A DNA stretch of 46,687 bases, taken from the IMG/VR virus record IMGVR_UViG_3300009008_000071, positions 1-46,687 of that record, one strand, 5' to 3'. Position numbers and translations under genes: made by a program. The notes beneath the pieces are model-generated. The model did not search any database. It saw nothing but the letters and a program-made list of their open reading frames with translations, and was not told the origin of the DNA. The DNA is from a virus. Each line of letters opens with the position of its first letter. The stretch's first letter is position 1. Below, piece by piece: positions 19,738-28,979 of this stretch.

Positions 19738-20549
19738 TTTATTTTCATTATGAATACTACATCCATTGCCGGTGGTATGTGACTTGCAGTTCCTGTGTTT
19801 CCACCATCAGTCCAATAAACAGTACCTGGACCCGAACCACCATTATTGCCACCGTCACTCCAATTTTGTGTATGGGAGTGTGAATTAGATGAAGTTATTG
19901 TATCTCCAGTTCCTACGTCTGAAGTACTTGCTCCCCTAAGGAATTTACTTGTGGTATCTGAGTTCCCATTTAAATTGGGTATTGTCCCTCCATTTAAAGG
20001 GCTCTCTGGGTCAGCACTTCCACCAGTTAAAGCCGTCCCATCACATAAATGCCAAAATGCACTAAGTGTTCCTGATATTAATGCAGGCATATTTGCGTGG
20101 TCGGGTAACCAAGCCTTAATAGTCCCGATTACATCCTTATCGTCCTGATTAATATCTAACATTAATTGGCCTGTTCCATTAGCTATCCCAATCCTAACTG
20201 CACTAATTGTTGTAGATAATGCCCCGGGTGTGGTGTCCAAGTAATAGGTTTCCTTATCAGTAAATGCTGCAGCTTCGTAATATACCCCTCTTGTTTGAAG
20301 TGTAACATCATTACCCGCTGTTGCTGTATCTGCTGCTATCCCAGTAACTCTATTCAATGCGTGAACATTAGCGTCAGAAAGGTAAGCTTTACCTTCATTT
20401 GTTGCATCTTTTAAATAAATGAAACACGCCTCACCAGCAGAGATATTCTCTCCTGCTTCTACTGTGATAAAGTTACCACTTTGATGATTTTGTTCTGAAC
20501 CAAAGTGTACATCTCCATCAATTTTTGGATATTCATTTTCGTTTGCCAT
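19734..20549 (-). CDS. Tail fibre with collar-type C-terminal domain, copy A (271 aa)
   Basis: N-terminal beta-rich region (FITVEAGENISAGEACF ... RGVYYEAAAFTDK) shared with the fibre at 21106. C-terminal half shows the tail-collar signature: FWHLCDGTALTGGS, SPLNGGTIPNLNG, FLRGAST, SHSHTQNW and a final IMKIK. Such domains knot at the tips of phage fibres and bind the host. Overlaps the lysin-like gene by 4 nt. Probably a receptor-binding protein. Confidence 0.82.
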   Translation of the reverse strand: MANENEYPKIDGDVHFGSEQNHQSGNFITVEAGENISAGEACFIYLKDATNEGKAYLSDANVHALNRVTGIAADTATAGNDVTLQTRGVYYEAAAFTDKETYYLDTTPGALSTTISAVRIGIANGTGQLMLDINQDDKDVIGTIKAWLPDHANMPALISGTLSAFWHLCDGTALTGGSADPESPLNGGTIPNLNGNSDTTSKFLRGASTSDVGTGDTITSSNSHSHTQNWSDGGNNGGSGPGTVYWTDGGNTGTASHIPPAMDVVFIMKIK

Positions 20550-20551
20550 TT

Positions 20552-21091
20552 TTAATCCTCCACAAATCCATCAACATATAATATGTCTAATGTTACATTT
20601 TGTATTGATACTGTTCTTGCCCCATCGTTTGTACTAATTCTAACATCAATAGTAGTTGATGCGTCTGGCGTAGTTAAAGGTGGCATTGTTGCGGCCATAT
20701 TTACAAAGCTCGTATCATCTGTTGTTAATAATCCACTCTCTGCTGTGTGCCAAGTTTCAGCATAAGTGTTGAAAGTACCAGTAGTGTCAAATAACAATTG
20801 ATTATCTCCATACGTATCAGTTATAGTTGCACCCGTAATTTTCAAAGTTGCATAAGCAGTAGCCGCACCATCGATTTTCATCTGACATTTTAAGTGCATA
20901 CTAAGAATCATTGCACCGGCAGTTGCCGTAAATGTGAAAGAAGTTCCACTATCTGTCCAATTAGTATCACCCGTATGTGTTCTTAAAGTGGCATCACTAA
21001 ATTGTTTCCTTGATATTACACCCAAAAAATTAGCATTAACTTCTGTTGCATCTGCCAATGTCCCGTTTGTAAATGTATTTAATATTGTCAT
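20552..21091 (-). CDS. Tail-tip/fibre protein (179 aa)
   Basis: Thr/Ser/Ala-rich beta protein beginning FTNGTLADATEVNANF, a short N-terminal motif typical of fibre and tail-spike attachment regions, then a jelly-roll-like series of strands. Lies between the two collar-type fibres and likely assembles with them at the tail end. No catalytic motif. Confidence 0.6.
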   Translation of the reverse strand: MTILNTFTNGTLADATEVNANFLGVISRKQFSDATLRTHTGDTNWTDSGTSFTFTATAGAMILSMHLKCQMKIDGAATAYATLKITGATITDTYGDNQLLFDTTGTFNTYAETWHTAESGLLTTDDTSFVNMAATMPPLTTPDASTTIDVRISTNDGARTVSIQNVTLDILYVDGFVED

Positions 21092-21105
21092 TTTTTATTT
21101 TCCTC

Positions 21106-21852
21106 CTATTTAATCTTAATTATCGCTACCATTGTAATGTTTATTGGGTCTCCCGCTGGCCCAGAAGCAATACTTCCTGCCGGTGCTAATGCTGCTGAAC
21201 TTCCACCTGCTTGAACAACTTGAGAACCAGTACCGTGTGAATGATTAGCTGCAGCTGTTTCAGTATCACTTGTGTCTCCGCATTTAATGAATCTACCATC
21301 ACCATTCATATCTTTAATTACCTGTCCGTCAAGAGGACTTTCTGCATCATTTATTGTAGTTCCATCACAAAGTTGCCAAAAAGCAGTAAGTCCAAAAACA
21401 CCAGCTAAATCGGCGTTATTAAATTTCACAGTTCCAACTGCGTCTCTATCATCTTGCACAATGTCAACATAAAGCTCATTAACACTTAAAGCCGTTCCTA
21501 TTCTAACAGCACTTGCCGTTGTTGAAAGCCCATTAGTCACTCCTTCAGTGCCCAAATAATAATCTTCTTTATCAGTAAAAGCAGCCGCTTCGTAATAAAC
21601 CCCTCTAACTCTTAAAGTTACATCTGCTCCCGATGCTGCCGCACCATAAGCAATACCATCTGCCCTATAATCATCTTGTGTTGAAGCATCTGAAACGTAT
21701 GCCTTTCCATCTGTCTTATGAATATAACAAACTTCTCCTGCAGAAATAATTTCTCCTGCTTCAACCGTTACTACTCCTCCTACTTGACTATTACCTTCTG
21801 ATGCAAAGTCAATATCGCCGTCTGATTTCGGCCATTCGTGTTCATTTGCCAT
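21106..21852 (-). CDS. Tail fibre with collar-type C-terminal domain, copy B (248 aa)
   Basis: Paralogue of the protein at 19734: same MANE(N/H)E start, GDID-FASE, VTVEAGEIISAGE, RGVYYEAAAFTDKE block and a FWQLCDGTTI collar region ending IIKIK. Between these ends the two differ, mostly in the Gly/Ser/His loop that would be receptor-facing. Two such fibres suggest either a heteromeric tip or alternative host receptors. Confidence 0.8.
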   Translation of the reverse strand: MANEHEWPKSDGDIDFASEGNSQVGGVVTVEAGEIISAGEVCYIHKTDGKAYVSDASTQDDYRADGIAYGAAASGADVTLRVRGVYYEAAAFTDKEDYYLGTEGVTNGLSTTASAVRIGTALSVNELYVDIVQDDRDAVGTVKFNNADLAGVFGLTAFWQLCDGTTINDAESPLDGQVIKDMNGDGRFIKCGDTSDTETAAANHSHGTGSQVVQAGGSSAALAPAGSIASGPAGDPINITMVAIIKIK

Positions 21853-21868
21853 TTTATTATTATCCTCC

Positions 21869-22261
21869 TTATGATAGCACTACTCCGCTATTTGTAATTA
21901 TTAACCATCTGTCATTAGACACTGCCACAATCTCAAAGTAATCTTCTGCGTCTGCCAAAGTCCCAATGGTGTTTGATCCATCAAGAGTGTCAGCACCTGC
22001 ACAAGTTACTGTTACGTTGTTACCACCATCAGTCTCTAAGAAAACTAAATACTTTTTCCCTAATGAACTTGCCGCCTCAGGTAATGTTATTGCAATTACA
22101 TTTGCTGTTGTGTCACAAACAATAATTTCCTGTGTTAAATCTAAAGTAATAGGGGTTGTTGTCTGTGCTTTCACATTCCTCTGTCTAATGAACGTAACCA
22201 TATTATTCCATTCCGTATGGGTGACCGTGTCAGTCCCCGTTTGTGTATCATACCACGCCAT
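21869..22261 (-). CDS. Tail/baseplate accessory protein (130 aa)
   Basis: A short N-terminal segment (MAWYDTQTGTDTVTHTEWN) followed by a beta-rich domain with VIAITLPEAASSLGKKYLVF and GADTLDGSNTI. This domain is recurrent in fibre and structural proteins of tailed phages of many hosts. Probably a small tip component. Confidence 0.6.
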   Translation of the reverse strand: MAWYDTQTGTDTVTHTEWNNMVTFIRQRNVKAQTTTPITLDLTQEIIVCDTTANVIAITLPEAASSLGKKYLVFLETDGGNNVTVTCAGADTLDGSNTIGTLADAEDYFEIVAVSNDRWLIITNSGVVLS

Positions 22262-22272
22262 TTTATTTACCT

Positions 22273-23043
22273 CTAACTATATTCTATTTTTATTAATCTT
22301 ATATCTGTCCCAGCAAAACTTATTGGGAAACTTAAAGCGAACTTGTTACTGTGTGATGTCCCTGCTGTTGCTCTGAATTTAATCCCACTTGTACTTGCGT
22401 TTGAACTGGTGAACTCAACATTGTTAGTAACACTTTCCCAATTAGTCCCGTCAAATTGAAGTTCTAATGTTAAGTTATCTATCGCTGAACCAGTAAGTGC
22501 AACCTTCCCTGTTGAATACGTTTCTTCATTTAATGCAAAAATCTCCGTTTCGAGTACTTCGCTGTCACCAAAATAAGCTAAATAATTTGTAGTGTCCCAC
22601 GTTGCAGTGGTGTTGGAATGTTCAAAGTCGTTGTCCCTAAACCTCTCCCTAAATGTGTTGGAGGGATTAAGTACCCTTAACAACACAGGGTCCACACCCG
22701 TAGTGCCTAATCTTGAAGAACCTAATATCCCAAAAGAAGTGTTGCCCAAAATAAACGTTCCAGAAATTATACCATAAGTGTCTGTACCATAACGACCAAA
22801 AGAAACGTGTCCATAAATCCTTGATGAAGATGCAGTCCCGCCCCACTTATAACTATTCCAAATACCATAAATAGCGTGATTCCAAATTAAAACTTCCCCT
22901 GCAATATTTGTGGAAGTTATTTTAGTCGTTCCTTCTTCTACCCAAATGTCTTCAAGATATTCCCACACACCAACAGTTAATTCTTCAGGCGGTTTACCCA
23001 CCTGCCTTTTCATCTGTGCAATGTCCTTGTTTAAATCAGCCAT
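22273..23043 (-). CDS. Tail-tip protein (256 aa)
   Basis: N-terminus with a coiled-coil start (MADLNKDIAQMKRQVG), then a beta-rich region with many Gly, Tyr and Ser repeats in IYG-x5-GRYGTDTYGIISG style and a jelly-roll-like C-terminal domain. Lies between baseplate and fibre genes; probably a fibre-anchor protein. Confidence 0.55.
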   Translation of the reverse strand: MADLNKDIAQMKRQVGKPPEELTVGVWEYLEDIWVEEGTTKITSTNIAGEVLIWNHAIYGIWNSYKWGGTASSSRIYGHVSFGRYGTDTYGIISGTFILGNTSFGILGSSRLGTTGVDPVLLRVLNPSNTFRERFRDNDFEHSNTTATWDTTNYLAYFGDSEVLETEIFALNEETYSTGKVALTGSAIDNLTLELQFDGTNWESVTNNVEFTSSNASTSGIKFRATAGTSHSNKFALSFPISFAGTDIRLIKIEYS

Positions 23044-23391
23044 CTATGTTCCTCTGTAAAAATACTTTTTAGTAATTGCTATGTTCTCTGATCCGTTAGC
23101 TGTCCAACTAATACCACTAAACACCGTCCTGTCAAAATCAGCAGTTGCACCATAAAATTTCATCTCTCGGTAAGTCCCGGTCGCCCCTTCTGTACTAAGC
23201 AATTCATAATCTGCTTGTAATTGTCGGTCAGTAGTTGTCTTGGCCACTGTCTTAATTGAGTTAGCTTCTGCCGCACCCAAACCCGTATCATCAATTGTCG
23301 CAGCAGTCCCATCTGTCCCAAGTTCTGCACTTGTCATATCTGCAGACATTAAGTCTCGTACCCTGTTTAATCCTTCTGAAGTCATAACCAT
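23044..23391 (-). CDS. Small tail protein (115 aa)
   Basis: Pattern TSEGLNRVRDLMSADMTSAELGTDGTAA is that of a small conserved tail protein found after baseplate genes in archaeal and some bacterial tailed viruses. The C-terminal half forms strands. Its ribosome site AGGTGAT precedes the ATG. Function in the virion unproven. Confidence 0.6.
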   Translation of the reverse strand: MVMTSEGLNRVRDLMSADMTSAELGTDGTAATIDDTGLGAAEANSIKTVAKTTTDRQLQADYELLSTEGATGTYREMKFYGATADFDRTVFSGISWTANGSENIAITKKYFYRGT

Positions 23392-23402
23392 TTTATAATC
23401 AC

Positions 23403-24860
23403 CTATTGTTCCTTTGAATCATTTTCTAAAGAGAGAGTAGTAAACCACCCACTCTTACCAATATTATGTTGAACTTGCATAACTCTTAATTTTTCAGCAT
23501 TAATTCCTATTTCTGCGTCTGTTAATTCGATTAAATCTCCGGGGGAATGAGTAAGTGTCCCGTGAAGTTCCACTGTTCCTTTCCACCTTGCAATAGCCAA
23601 CCCAGATAAAATAGATTGTGCTCTTGCCTTTCCTTCTTTAATTGCCCTTTCTCTTAATGCGTCATTATATTTTGTATCGGTTGTTATATCTGAAGCTGCC
23701 GCATAAGTTGTAGTTGGTACAAATGCACAGGCAGTAAGGGGATAATTACCTCCTGCTGGAAACTGTGGGATTGGATAACCTGCACCTTTACCTGTATCCC
23801 CCTCATCTCTGTCCGCTGGAGGATTAAAGTCAAGCCCATAATCTTTTTGTAACAAAGATTCAGTTATATCTACCATTGGAACTACTCGCATTTTTAATGT
23901 TCTTACGGTGGAAGTAGTATCAACAACATAGTTCCAAATACCAGTCCCGTACATTGTTGTTCCAGCATTGAAGATAACCATGTTCACAACATCAAATACT
24001 TTCTTAACCAATTTAACATTAACAACCACATCGGTTCCTACAGTTAAGGTGTTAGTAACAACGTCTGTTGGATAAACCCAATGGAACTGATTGTTCTCAT
24101 CAACCCAAAATATCATTGCTCTTGCTTGAACCAAAGCGTTGGTAGAAACTTCTGAATCAGTATTAGTCTTTTCAATCTGGCTCATATCCTTGACCCATTC
24201 ATAAATTGGTTTCCACACTTTAGAAACAGCAGTTGTTGGAAACGCAGAACTATCTGTCCTACCCGTTTCAATATAGCCACCTTCATAATCTAACCTGGCA
24301 TCAATATCATAAAACACTCCCGCATTTTCTCCTGTACCTTGATATTGTCCAAACTGGTTCTGGCAACTAAACCTCACCACATCTTGCACAATCTCTGGGG
24401 CACTTAAACTTTGAGAAGCTAAATAGTTTTTAGCGTATAACTTATTAAAAAGAACATAAGTCTTATCTGCACAATTTAATTTGATTGAAGTTTTGCTGGT
24501 GTCGTGATTAACGCCAAACTCAATGACATAGAACACTCCAACTAAATCAGAAGAAGAAGGTTCTGTAGTGTTATCTGCGTCCCAAGCAGTAGTAACATCG
24601 TCATTATCATCTGTATATTTTAAGTAAACTTTAATTTGGTCTTGCTCTTCAAACTTAATGTCACCATCTTCCACATAATTACTGTGTGCATTTTTAAGAG
24701 TTAAACTCAAAACGTTGTTTTTAATATCTAACCCCTTCCCACTTGTCCAAGCAACATCATCAGTAATATCGATTGGATCCTGATAAACATTATCACTAAC
24801 CAATTCTGTTGCTTTATCTTTAAGCCTATACCATAATATTCTTTTAAGTAAAACCGTCAT
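23403..24860 (-). CDS. Baseplate/tail hub-like protein (485 aa)
   Basis: 485 aa, beta-rich. N-terminal DITDDVAWTSGKGLDIKNNV and later VYLKY, VGVFYVIEFGVNH, then LTHSPGDLIELTD near the C-terminus. The combination of a strand-rich N-terminal domain, a central TSL region and a C-terminal hub domain (GDLIELTD) fits tail-hub proteins of the gp27/GpD type that hold the tail tip. Downstream of the distal-tail candidate, as in other siphoviruses. Confidence 0.65.
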   Translation of the reverse strand: MTVLLKRILWYRLKDKATELVSDNVYQDPIDITDDVAWTSGKGLDIKNNVLSLTLKNAHSNYVEDGDIKFEEQDQIKVYLKYTDDNDDVTTAWDADNTTEPSSSDLVGVFYVIEFGVNHDTSKTSIKLNCADKTYVLFNKLYAKNYLASQSLSAPEIVQDVVRFSCQNQFGQYQGTGENAGVFYDIDARLDYEGGYIETGRTDSSAFPTTAVSKVWKPIYEWVKDMSQIEKTNTDSEVSTNALVQARAMIFWVDENNQFHWVYPTDVVTNTLTVGTDVVVNVKLVKKVFDVVNMVIFNAGTTMYGTGIWNYVVDTTSTVRTLKMRVVPMVDITESLLQKDYGLDFNPPADRDEGDTGKGAGYPIPQFPAGGNYPLTACAFVPTTTYAAASDITTDTKYNDALRERAIKEGKARAQSILSGLAIARWKGTVELHGTLTHSPGDLIELTDAEIGINAEKLRVMQVQHNIGKSGWFTTLSLENDSKEQ

Positions 24861-25408
24861 ATTGTACTTGTCTCTCCTTTTGTTACAAATCCAACAATGT
24901 TATACATTACTTTTGGATGTTCTCCCGCACTGTGAGTCCACTGAACCGACTTAATCATCACGTGTAAATGTGGCCAAGCACCAGATAAACCAAACTCTGT
25001 CTGTTCCCCAGCGGTAAAAGCATCATCTCCTAACTGATAAATCAATTGTTCAGTGTCTGCAGAATCATAGTAAAGAAGTTTGTACCATCTTGTTCTTGGT
25101 AATTGAGTGATAGGTACGACTAATGCTTTATCAGCAGTAACACTCATATCTAACATTCCTCTTATTGTAAATCCAATATTCTCAACACTTGCAAGGTGGA
25201 TTGTTGCACCACCATCTCCAGTATCTGTTCCAGTACCATACACCCCAATCGTTGGAGAAGCATCAAAATTGGCAGAAGTTTTTGGTTTAAACTCAACCCC
25301 GTGCAACGCAATCTTCGTACCAGAGTTTGCCATATTGGCTGCACCCGTTCTTGTCCCTGTATTTGTTGGGCTTAAAAACCCACTGTCTTGTAAACATAAA
25401 TCTGCCAT
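24857..25408 (-). CDS. Distal tail-like protein (183 aa)
   Basis: Beta-rich, with a conserved DSGFLSPTNTG start and a WPHLHVMIKSVQWTH strand. Lies directly after the tape measure and before the hub, the usual place of distal tail protein (Dit). Overlaps the hub start by 4 nt. Family not recognised from sequence. Confidence 0.55.
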   Translation of the reverse strand: MADLCLQDSGFLSPTNTGTRTGAANMANSGTKIALHGVEFKPKTSANFDASPTIGVYGTGTDTGDGGATIHLASVENIGFTIRGMLDMSVTADKALVVPITQLPRTRWYKLLYYDSADTEQLIYQLGDDAFTAGEQTEFGLSGAWPHLHVMIKSVQWTHSAGEHPKVMYNIVGFVTKGETSTI

Positions 25409-25419
25409 TCTTTTATCAC

Positions 25420-26922
25420 CTACTCTATATTATCTGATGCTGAACCAAATGCTCCACTATCTGCCAATTCCTGTCTAGCGGCAGCTAGTTCTCTTTCTGC
25501 TGCTGCCAAATTCCTCTTAGCCTCAGCTTCTGCATTAACTGCATCTGCATTATCATTATGTGCAGCAGTTTCTATTGGTAACTTTTCTGCTAACTTCACA
25601 CTATTGTCTGTTTCTATTTTAGTCATTTTACCTAACGTATCCATTGACACACCGGCACCGTCTGTTGCTGGAGTTAATGATTCATTAACAATAGGAACCA
25701 TCGTGTTTTTCACATGATCAACCCACCTTTTGTCATTAATTTCTCCTGTCTTAAAACTCTCTGCAAAATTATCCCACGCATGTCCTAAAAAATCTAAGGG
25801 GTTTAACAATGCGTCTAATCCTCCGAACAATCCTTCTGATAATTGAGCCCCAAAACCAGGCATTTCTCCAGAATCAATTGTCTCTTGATTTTTCTGTAAC
25901 CTCTTTTCTAATTTGTTCCTTACAAAAGGTTTAACATCAAACACTAACCAAATAATAAATGCTGCCAACCCGCCGGGGACACCACCCAAGTAACCCGCAA
26001 TTCCTACAAGCCCCAAATTTTTAGCTAATTCTAAAGCCGTTGGGACATATCCTTCTTCTCTACCCATATACGAATTAAACATATATAGCGCAATCCCCAA
26101 TCCTGCTAACGTCCTCATAGTGCCCAAAAATTTAGAAAATTTTGTTGCAGTTGATGCCATCCCAACTGCGGCCTGGCTAGCAAATACGCCACCAGCCCCA
26201 AACATTGCTTGCCATCCTAAAGCAAACTGGCCAAGTATCATTAATATAGCTCCGCCCGCCGCAAACAGACCAAACACTTGCAATATGGTTTGGCCTAGGA
26301 CAGGATATTTGTTTATTAAATCTGAAACCCAATTAATCGCAGAAGCTAAACCCTGTATCATATTAAGAAACCCTGGTTGATCCAATGCATTAAATATACT
26401 AAACTTTAAGAACTCCCACGCCGCACTTAAACCCATAGTTGTCTGTGAAAGTTGACTGGTGTTATCTTCTGCTTTTTTAAATGTATTATGAATAGAACGG
26501 AGTGCACCACCAAATGCACGTTGAAGTGCCATACCTGCAAACATAATACTTAACATTCGCATATCGAAACGCCTTGCAGATCTAACGGTCCTTTCCATAG
26601 TGACTGTTGCATTTTTAAGTGCTTTGTCCATTCCAGTAATCTTCTCTGTACTTTTTCCAATTGTGGGTGGCAAACCCTGAAATTGTGCATTAAAATCAGA
26701 TATAAAATTATTGCCCCTTACCCCCAAAGACTCATTGAGTGCATCAGTTATTGTTCTAATCTTATCAATTGATTTTGCAGGGAGTGGATTTATCGCATTT
26801 CTATTTGCACTACTCACTGTTGTCTTTAATCTGTTAACACTGGCCGCTACTTTGTTAACTGTTGCACTTGCTTTATCATCAGCAACAATTTTAAGCATAA
26901 TTTGTCTTAAGGTATCCGTCAT
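25420..26922 (-). CDS. Tape measure protein (500 aa)
   Basis: Helix-rich with hydrophobic transmembrane-like segments (FLAFMAGM type stretch around residues 130-150, and GQTILQVFGLFAAGGAILMI near 210-240), alanine-rich coiled ends and MTDTLRQIMLKIVADDKASA at the start. Location after two small tail chaperones and before Dit/hub is decisive. By the usual ratio of about 0.15 nm per residue the tail would be near 75 nm long (inference). Large enough to exclude a chance frame; no muralytic motif seen. Confidence 0.85.
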   Translation of the reverse strand: MTDTLRQIMLKIVADDKASATVNKVAASVNRLKTTVSSANRNAINPLPAKSIDKIRTITDALNESLGVRGNNFISDFNAQFQGLPPTIGKSTEKITGMDKALKNATVTMERTVRSARRFDMRMLSIMFAGMALQRAFGGALRSIHNTFKKAEDNTSQLSQTTMGLSAAWEFLKFSIFNALDQPGFLNMIQGLASAINWVSDLINKYPVLGQTILQVFGLFAAGGAILMILGQFALGWQAMFGAGGVFASQAAVGMASTATKFSKFLGTMRTLAGLGIALYMFNSYMGREEGYVPTALELAKNLGLVGIAGYLGGVPGGLAAFIIWLVFDVKPFVRNKLEKRLQKNQETIDSGEMPGFGAQLSEGLFGGLDALLNPLDFLGHAWDNFAESFKTGEINDKRWVDHVKNTMVPIVNESLTPATDGAGVSMDTLGKMTKIETDNSVKLAEKLPIETAAHNDNADAVNAEAEAKRNLAAAERELAAARQELADSGAFGSASDNIE

Positions 26923-27155
26923 TTTTTCATTCTCTTGTTCTTATTTTTATCCATCTCCTTCTTTTCCTTCTCTGCCCTCTCATTTAAAATAGCAACAACC
27001 ACATTGTAAGTTGGGATTGGACACTCCATCATTTGTGGATATGACCACCCCATCTCTTTCATAACGACCACCATTGCTTCAGCAAGTTGGTCTTCAGTAC
27101 AGCGTTTACCGCCTTGCTTATTCTTTAACGACTGAACTCTTTTGCTTATCATCAT
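26919..27155 (-). CDS. Tail assembly chaperone, second reading frame (78 aa)
   Basis: EAMVVVMKEMGWSYPQMMECPIPTYNVVVAI followed by a Glu/Lys-rich tail: the GWSYPQ...IP-Y pattern is that of the T-extension type chaperone. It overlaps the first chaperone by 38 nt in the +1/-2 frame. Whether it is made as a fusion by frameshift or by restart at the ATG (27155) is open. It should help load the tape measure protein. Confidence 0.7.
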   Translation of the reverse strand: MMISKRVQSLKNKQGGKRCTEDQLAEAMVVVMKEMGWSYPQMMECPIPTYNVVVAILNERAEKEKKEMDKNKNKRMKK

Positions 27156-27426
27156 CCATTCCGTTAACTTTCATGATTGCTTCTGATAATGCCTTAAAGT
27201 GCATAACTCCCACATTGTCAATGTCTTCATCAGTTGCGTCAGAGACAGCTTCTTTTAACGTCTTACGGATAATCTTAATCATAGCTTCTGTTTGTTGTTC
27301 AACGTCTTGCCCTGTTAATTTCATAAGTAAAGGCAAATCTTTAACTTTTAATGGTTTGATTTCTAACTCTTCCCCACCAATTTTAATCTTCATTGGCGCT
27401 CCAATCAATTTACTTAGTCTTGACAT
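27118..27426 (-). CDS. Tail assembly chaperone (102 aa)
   Basis: MKIKIGGEELEIKPLKVKDL followed by a helical acidic region (TDEDIDNVGVMHFKALSEAI) matches tail-chaperone proteins (GpG-like) that coat the tape measure before tail-tube polymerisation. Position right before the tape measure gene agrees. Its end overlaps the second chaperone frame. Confidence 0.7.
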   Translation of the reverse strand: MSRLSKLIGAPMKIKIGGEELEIKPLKVKDLPLLMKLTGQDVEQQTEAMIKIIRKTLKEAVSDATDEDIDNVGVMHFKALSEAIMKVNGMDDDKQKSSVVKE

Positions 27427-27718
27427 TTTTCATTCCTCCCGAACCCAATACTTTAGGCCCTTTCTTTTCTTCAACCTTGTCTTCTTTACTTTCTAATGCT
27501 ACAATCCTATCCTTCAACTCACAGTATTGTTCATAAAGTACAACTTCTTTCACATTCACTTCTCTAGAATCTAACAGCATTTTTAAACCAAACGCATAAT
27601 TGTCGTTAGTTTCACTTTTACAAAACTCACTGAACGCTTTAAACACTTTCAATGGACATTTTGTAATACTAAAATTTATCGTAGTCAAATCTTCAACCTT
27701 ATCTTTCACGCTACTCAT
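27410..27718 (-). CDS. Small conserved protein with RHH-like middle (102 aa)
   Basis: FSITKCPLKVFKAFSEFCKS and DNYAFGLKMLLD resemble ribbon-helix-helix or small phage proteins seen between tail genes; the C-terminal part is a coiled coil (QYCELKDRIVALESKED). Could be a regulator of tail genes or a minor tail protein. No stronger call. Confidence 0.5.
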   Translation of the reverse strand: MSSVKDKVEDLTTINFSITKCPLKVFKAFSEFCKSETNDNYAFGLKMLLDSREVNVKEVVLYEQYCELKDRIVALESKEDKVEEKKGPKVLGSGGMKNVKTK

Positions 27719-28383
27719 TTTATCGCCTCCAATGCAAATAACATTCTTTCTTTCTCTGCCGTACCACTTTTGTAAATTCTACAAATCTTGAACTCTTCAA
27801 TGAATGGTTCAAACAATTCTCCTAATGAATAAAAACCAAAGTATCTCAAATGTTGTGGACAGTCAAAAGCTTTCTGAATAGGCACAGTCACTAACAACTT
27901 TCCACCTGGCTTAAGAACCCTTAACATTTCAGCAACCATCTTATCTGGGTTCTTCACATGTTCCAATACTTCTAAACTTGTAACAACATCAAAAAAGTTA
28001 CTTTCAAAAGGAATTTCTTCATCTGCGTGTGCTTTAACGAATTTCCCACTCGGTACGTTTTTTAGACAGTTCTCAAGCAGTTTATCACCCACTTCTATTC
28101 CGTGAGCAGTAAAGCCTTTACAACCCATCAGATAAACGAGGGCACCGTTATTACACCCCACATCTAATGAGTTTCCTTTCATTCCTTCAACTTTCTCAAG
28201 GATCCACCTGTACCTGTAAGGTGGTTCCTTAATCTGTTTTTCAAATGGTGCATACTTCTCTAAACTTAACATTCCATTATCATACATAGTTTCCCACTGT
28301 TCATTATTCATACTTTTAATTCCTTCAACATCTTTAATCCCAGCCATCGCTTTCAACTCTGCCATACTTCTTTTTTCTGTCAT
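27715..28383 (-). CDS. SAM-dependent methyltransferase, class I (222 aa)
   Basis: Rossmann-fold methyltransferase: motif I NSLDVGCNNGALVYL, motif II-like HGIEVGDKL, VVTSLEVLEHVKNPDK and LRVLKPGGKLLVTVP. This is the Methyltransf_11 type that acts on small molecules, sugars or lipids. Start at 28383 is chosen because the longer frame to 28437 lies in the upstream gene and this ATG follows GGTTGAA. Sits between tail and glycosyl genes, so it may methylate virion or envelope sugars. Confidence 0.85.
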   Translation of the reverse strand: MTEKRSMAELKAMAGIKDVEGIKSMNNEQWETMYDNGMLSLEKYAPFEKQIKEPPYRYRWILEKVEGMKGNSLDVGCNNGALVYLMGCKGFTAHGIEVGDKLLENCLKNVPSGKFVKAHADEEIPFESNFFDVVTSLEVLEHVKNPDKMVAEMLRVLKPGGKLLVTVPIQKAFDCPQHLRYFGFYSLGELFEPFIEEFKICRIYKSGTAEKERMLFALEAIK

Positions 28384-28979
28384 TTCAACCACCACACATT
28401 TCCAAACACGTGGAACAAAATAGCGTACTTTCTGCAATGTTCAATCACTGCTTCTCTTACTGAATGTTCCTTGTTTCTATCTTCCCATAACCAATCATCC
28501 CCTATCACTTTGGCGTTAGGGAAATAGTTTTTGATTGCAAGTAAATCTTCTGTGACCCCATCATAATCGTGGGCTGCATCAACGTAAATAACGTCTGGTT
28601 TAACTCCATTTTCATAACACTTCATTAAACCCTGTTTAGTCGTCATTCTAAGAGGTTTTATTCTGTCCTTAAACTCCCACAGATTCACTAAGAAAGTCTC
28701 GTAGAGCGTAGGTAACTTGTCTTTAACGTCATCTCTACCTTGGTGTTCAGGACTGCCTTTCCAATGGTCAATAGCGTAGATGGTTGCGTTAGGTGCTTGT
28801 TCAGCAATAAACTTAGTTGACTTCCCTAACCAGCTGCCCAACTCAATTATACATTCCATTTTATCATTAATCAAATTCTTAACTACTAATTGATTTGAAG
28901 ATTGGAACCACCCGTGGTCATCAGCAGGTACGTCTGGTTTCTGTTCAGGCCAATTATCTACCCATTCTTCCTGTACCAT
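28380..28979 (-). CDS. SAM-dependent methyltransferase, class I, CmcI/Mtf24-type (199 aa)
   Basis: IIELGSWLGKSTKFIAEQAP (motif I), then ATIYAIDHWKG and DVIYVDAAHDYDGVTEDL: this Asp/His arrangement belongs to the Methyltransf_24 family, often found next to glycosyltransferases. Overlaps the glycosyltransferase gene upstream and the second methyltransferase downstream. It may modify sugars attached to the virion or host surface. Confidence 0.82.
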   Translation of the reverse strand: MVQEEWVDNWPEQKPDVPADDHGWFQSSNQLVVKNLINDKMECIIELGSWLGKSTKFIAEQAPNATIYAIDHWKGSPEHQGRDDVKDKLPTLYETFLVNLWEFKDRIKPLRMTTKQGLMKCYENGVKPDVIYVDAAHDYDGVTEDLLAIKNYFPNAKVIGDDWLWEDRNKEHSVREAVIEHCRKYAILFHVFGNVWWLK

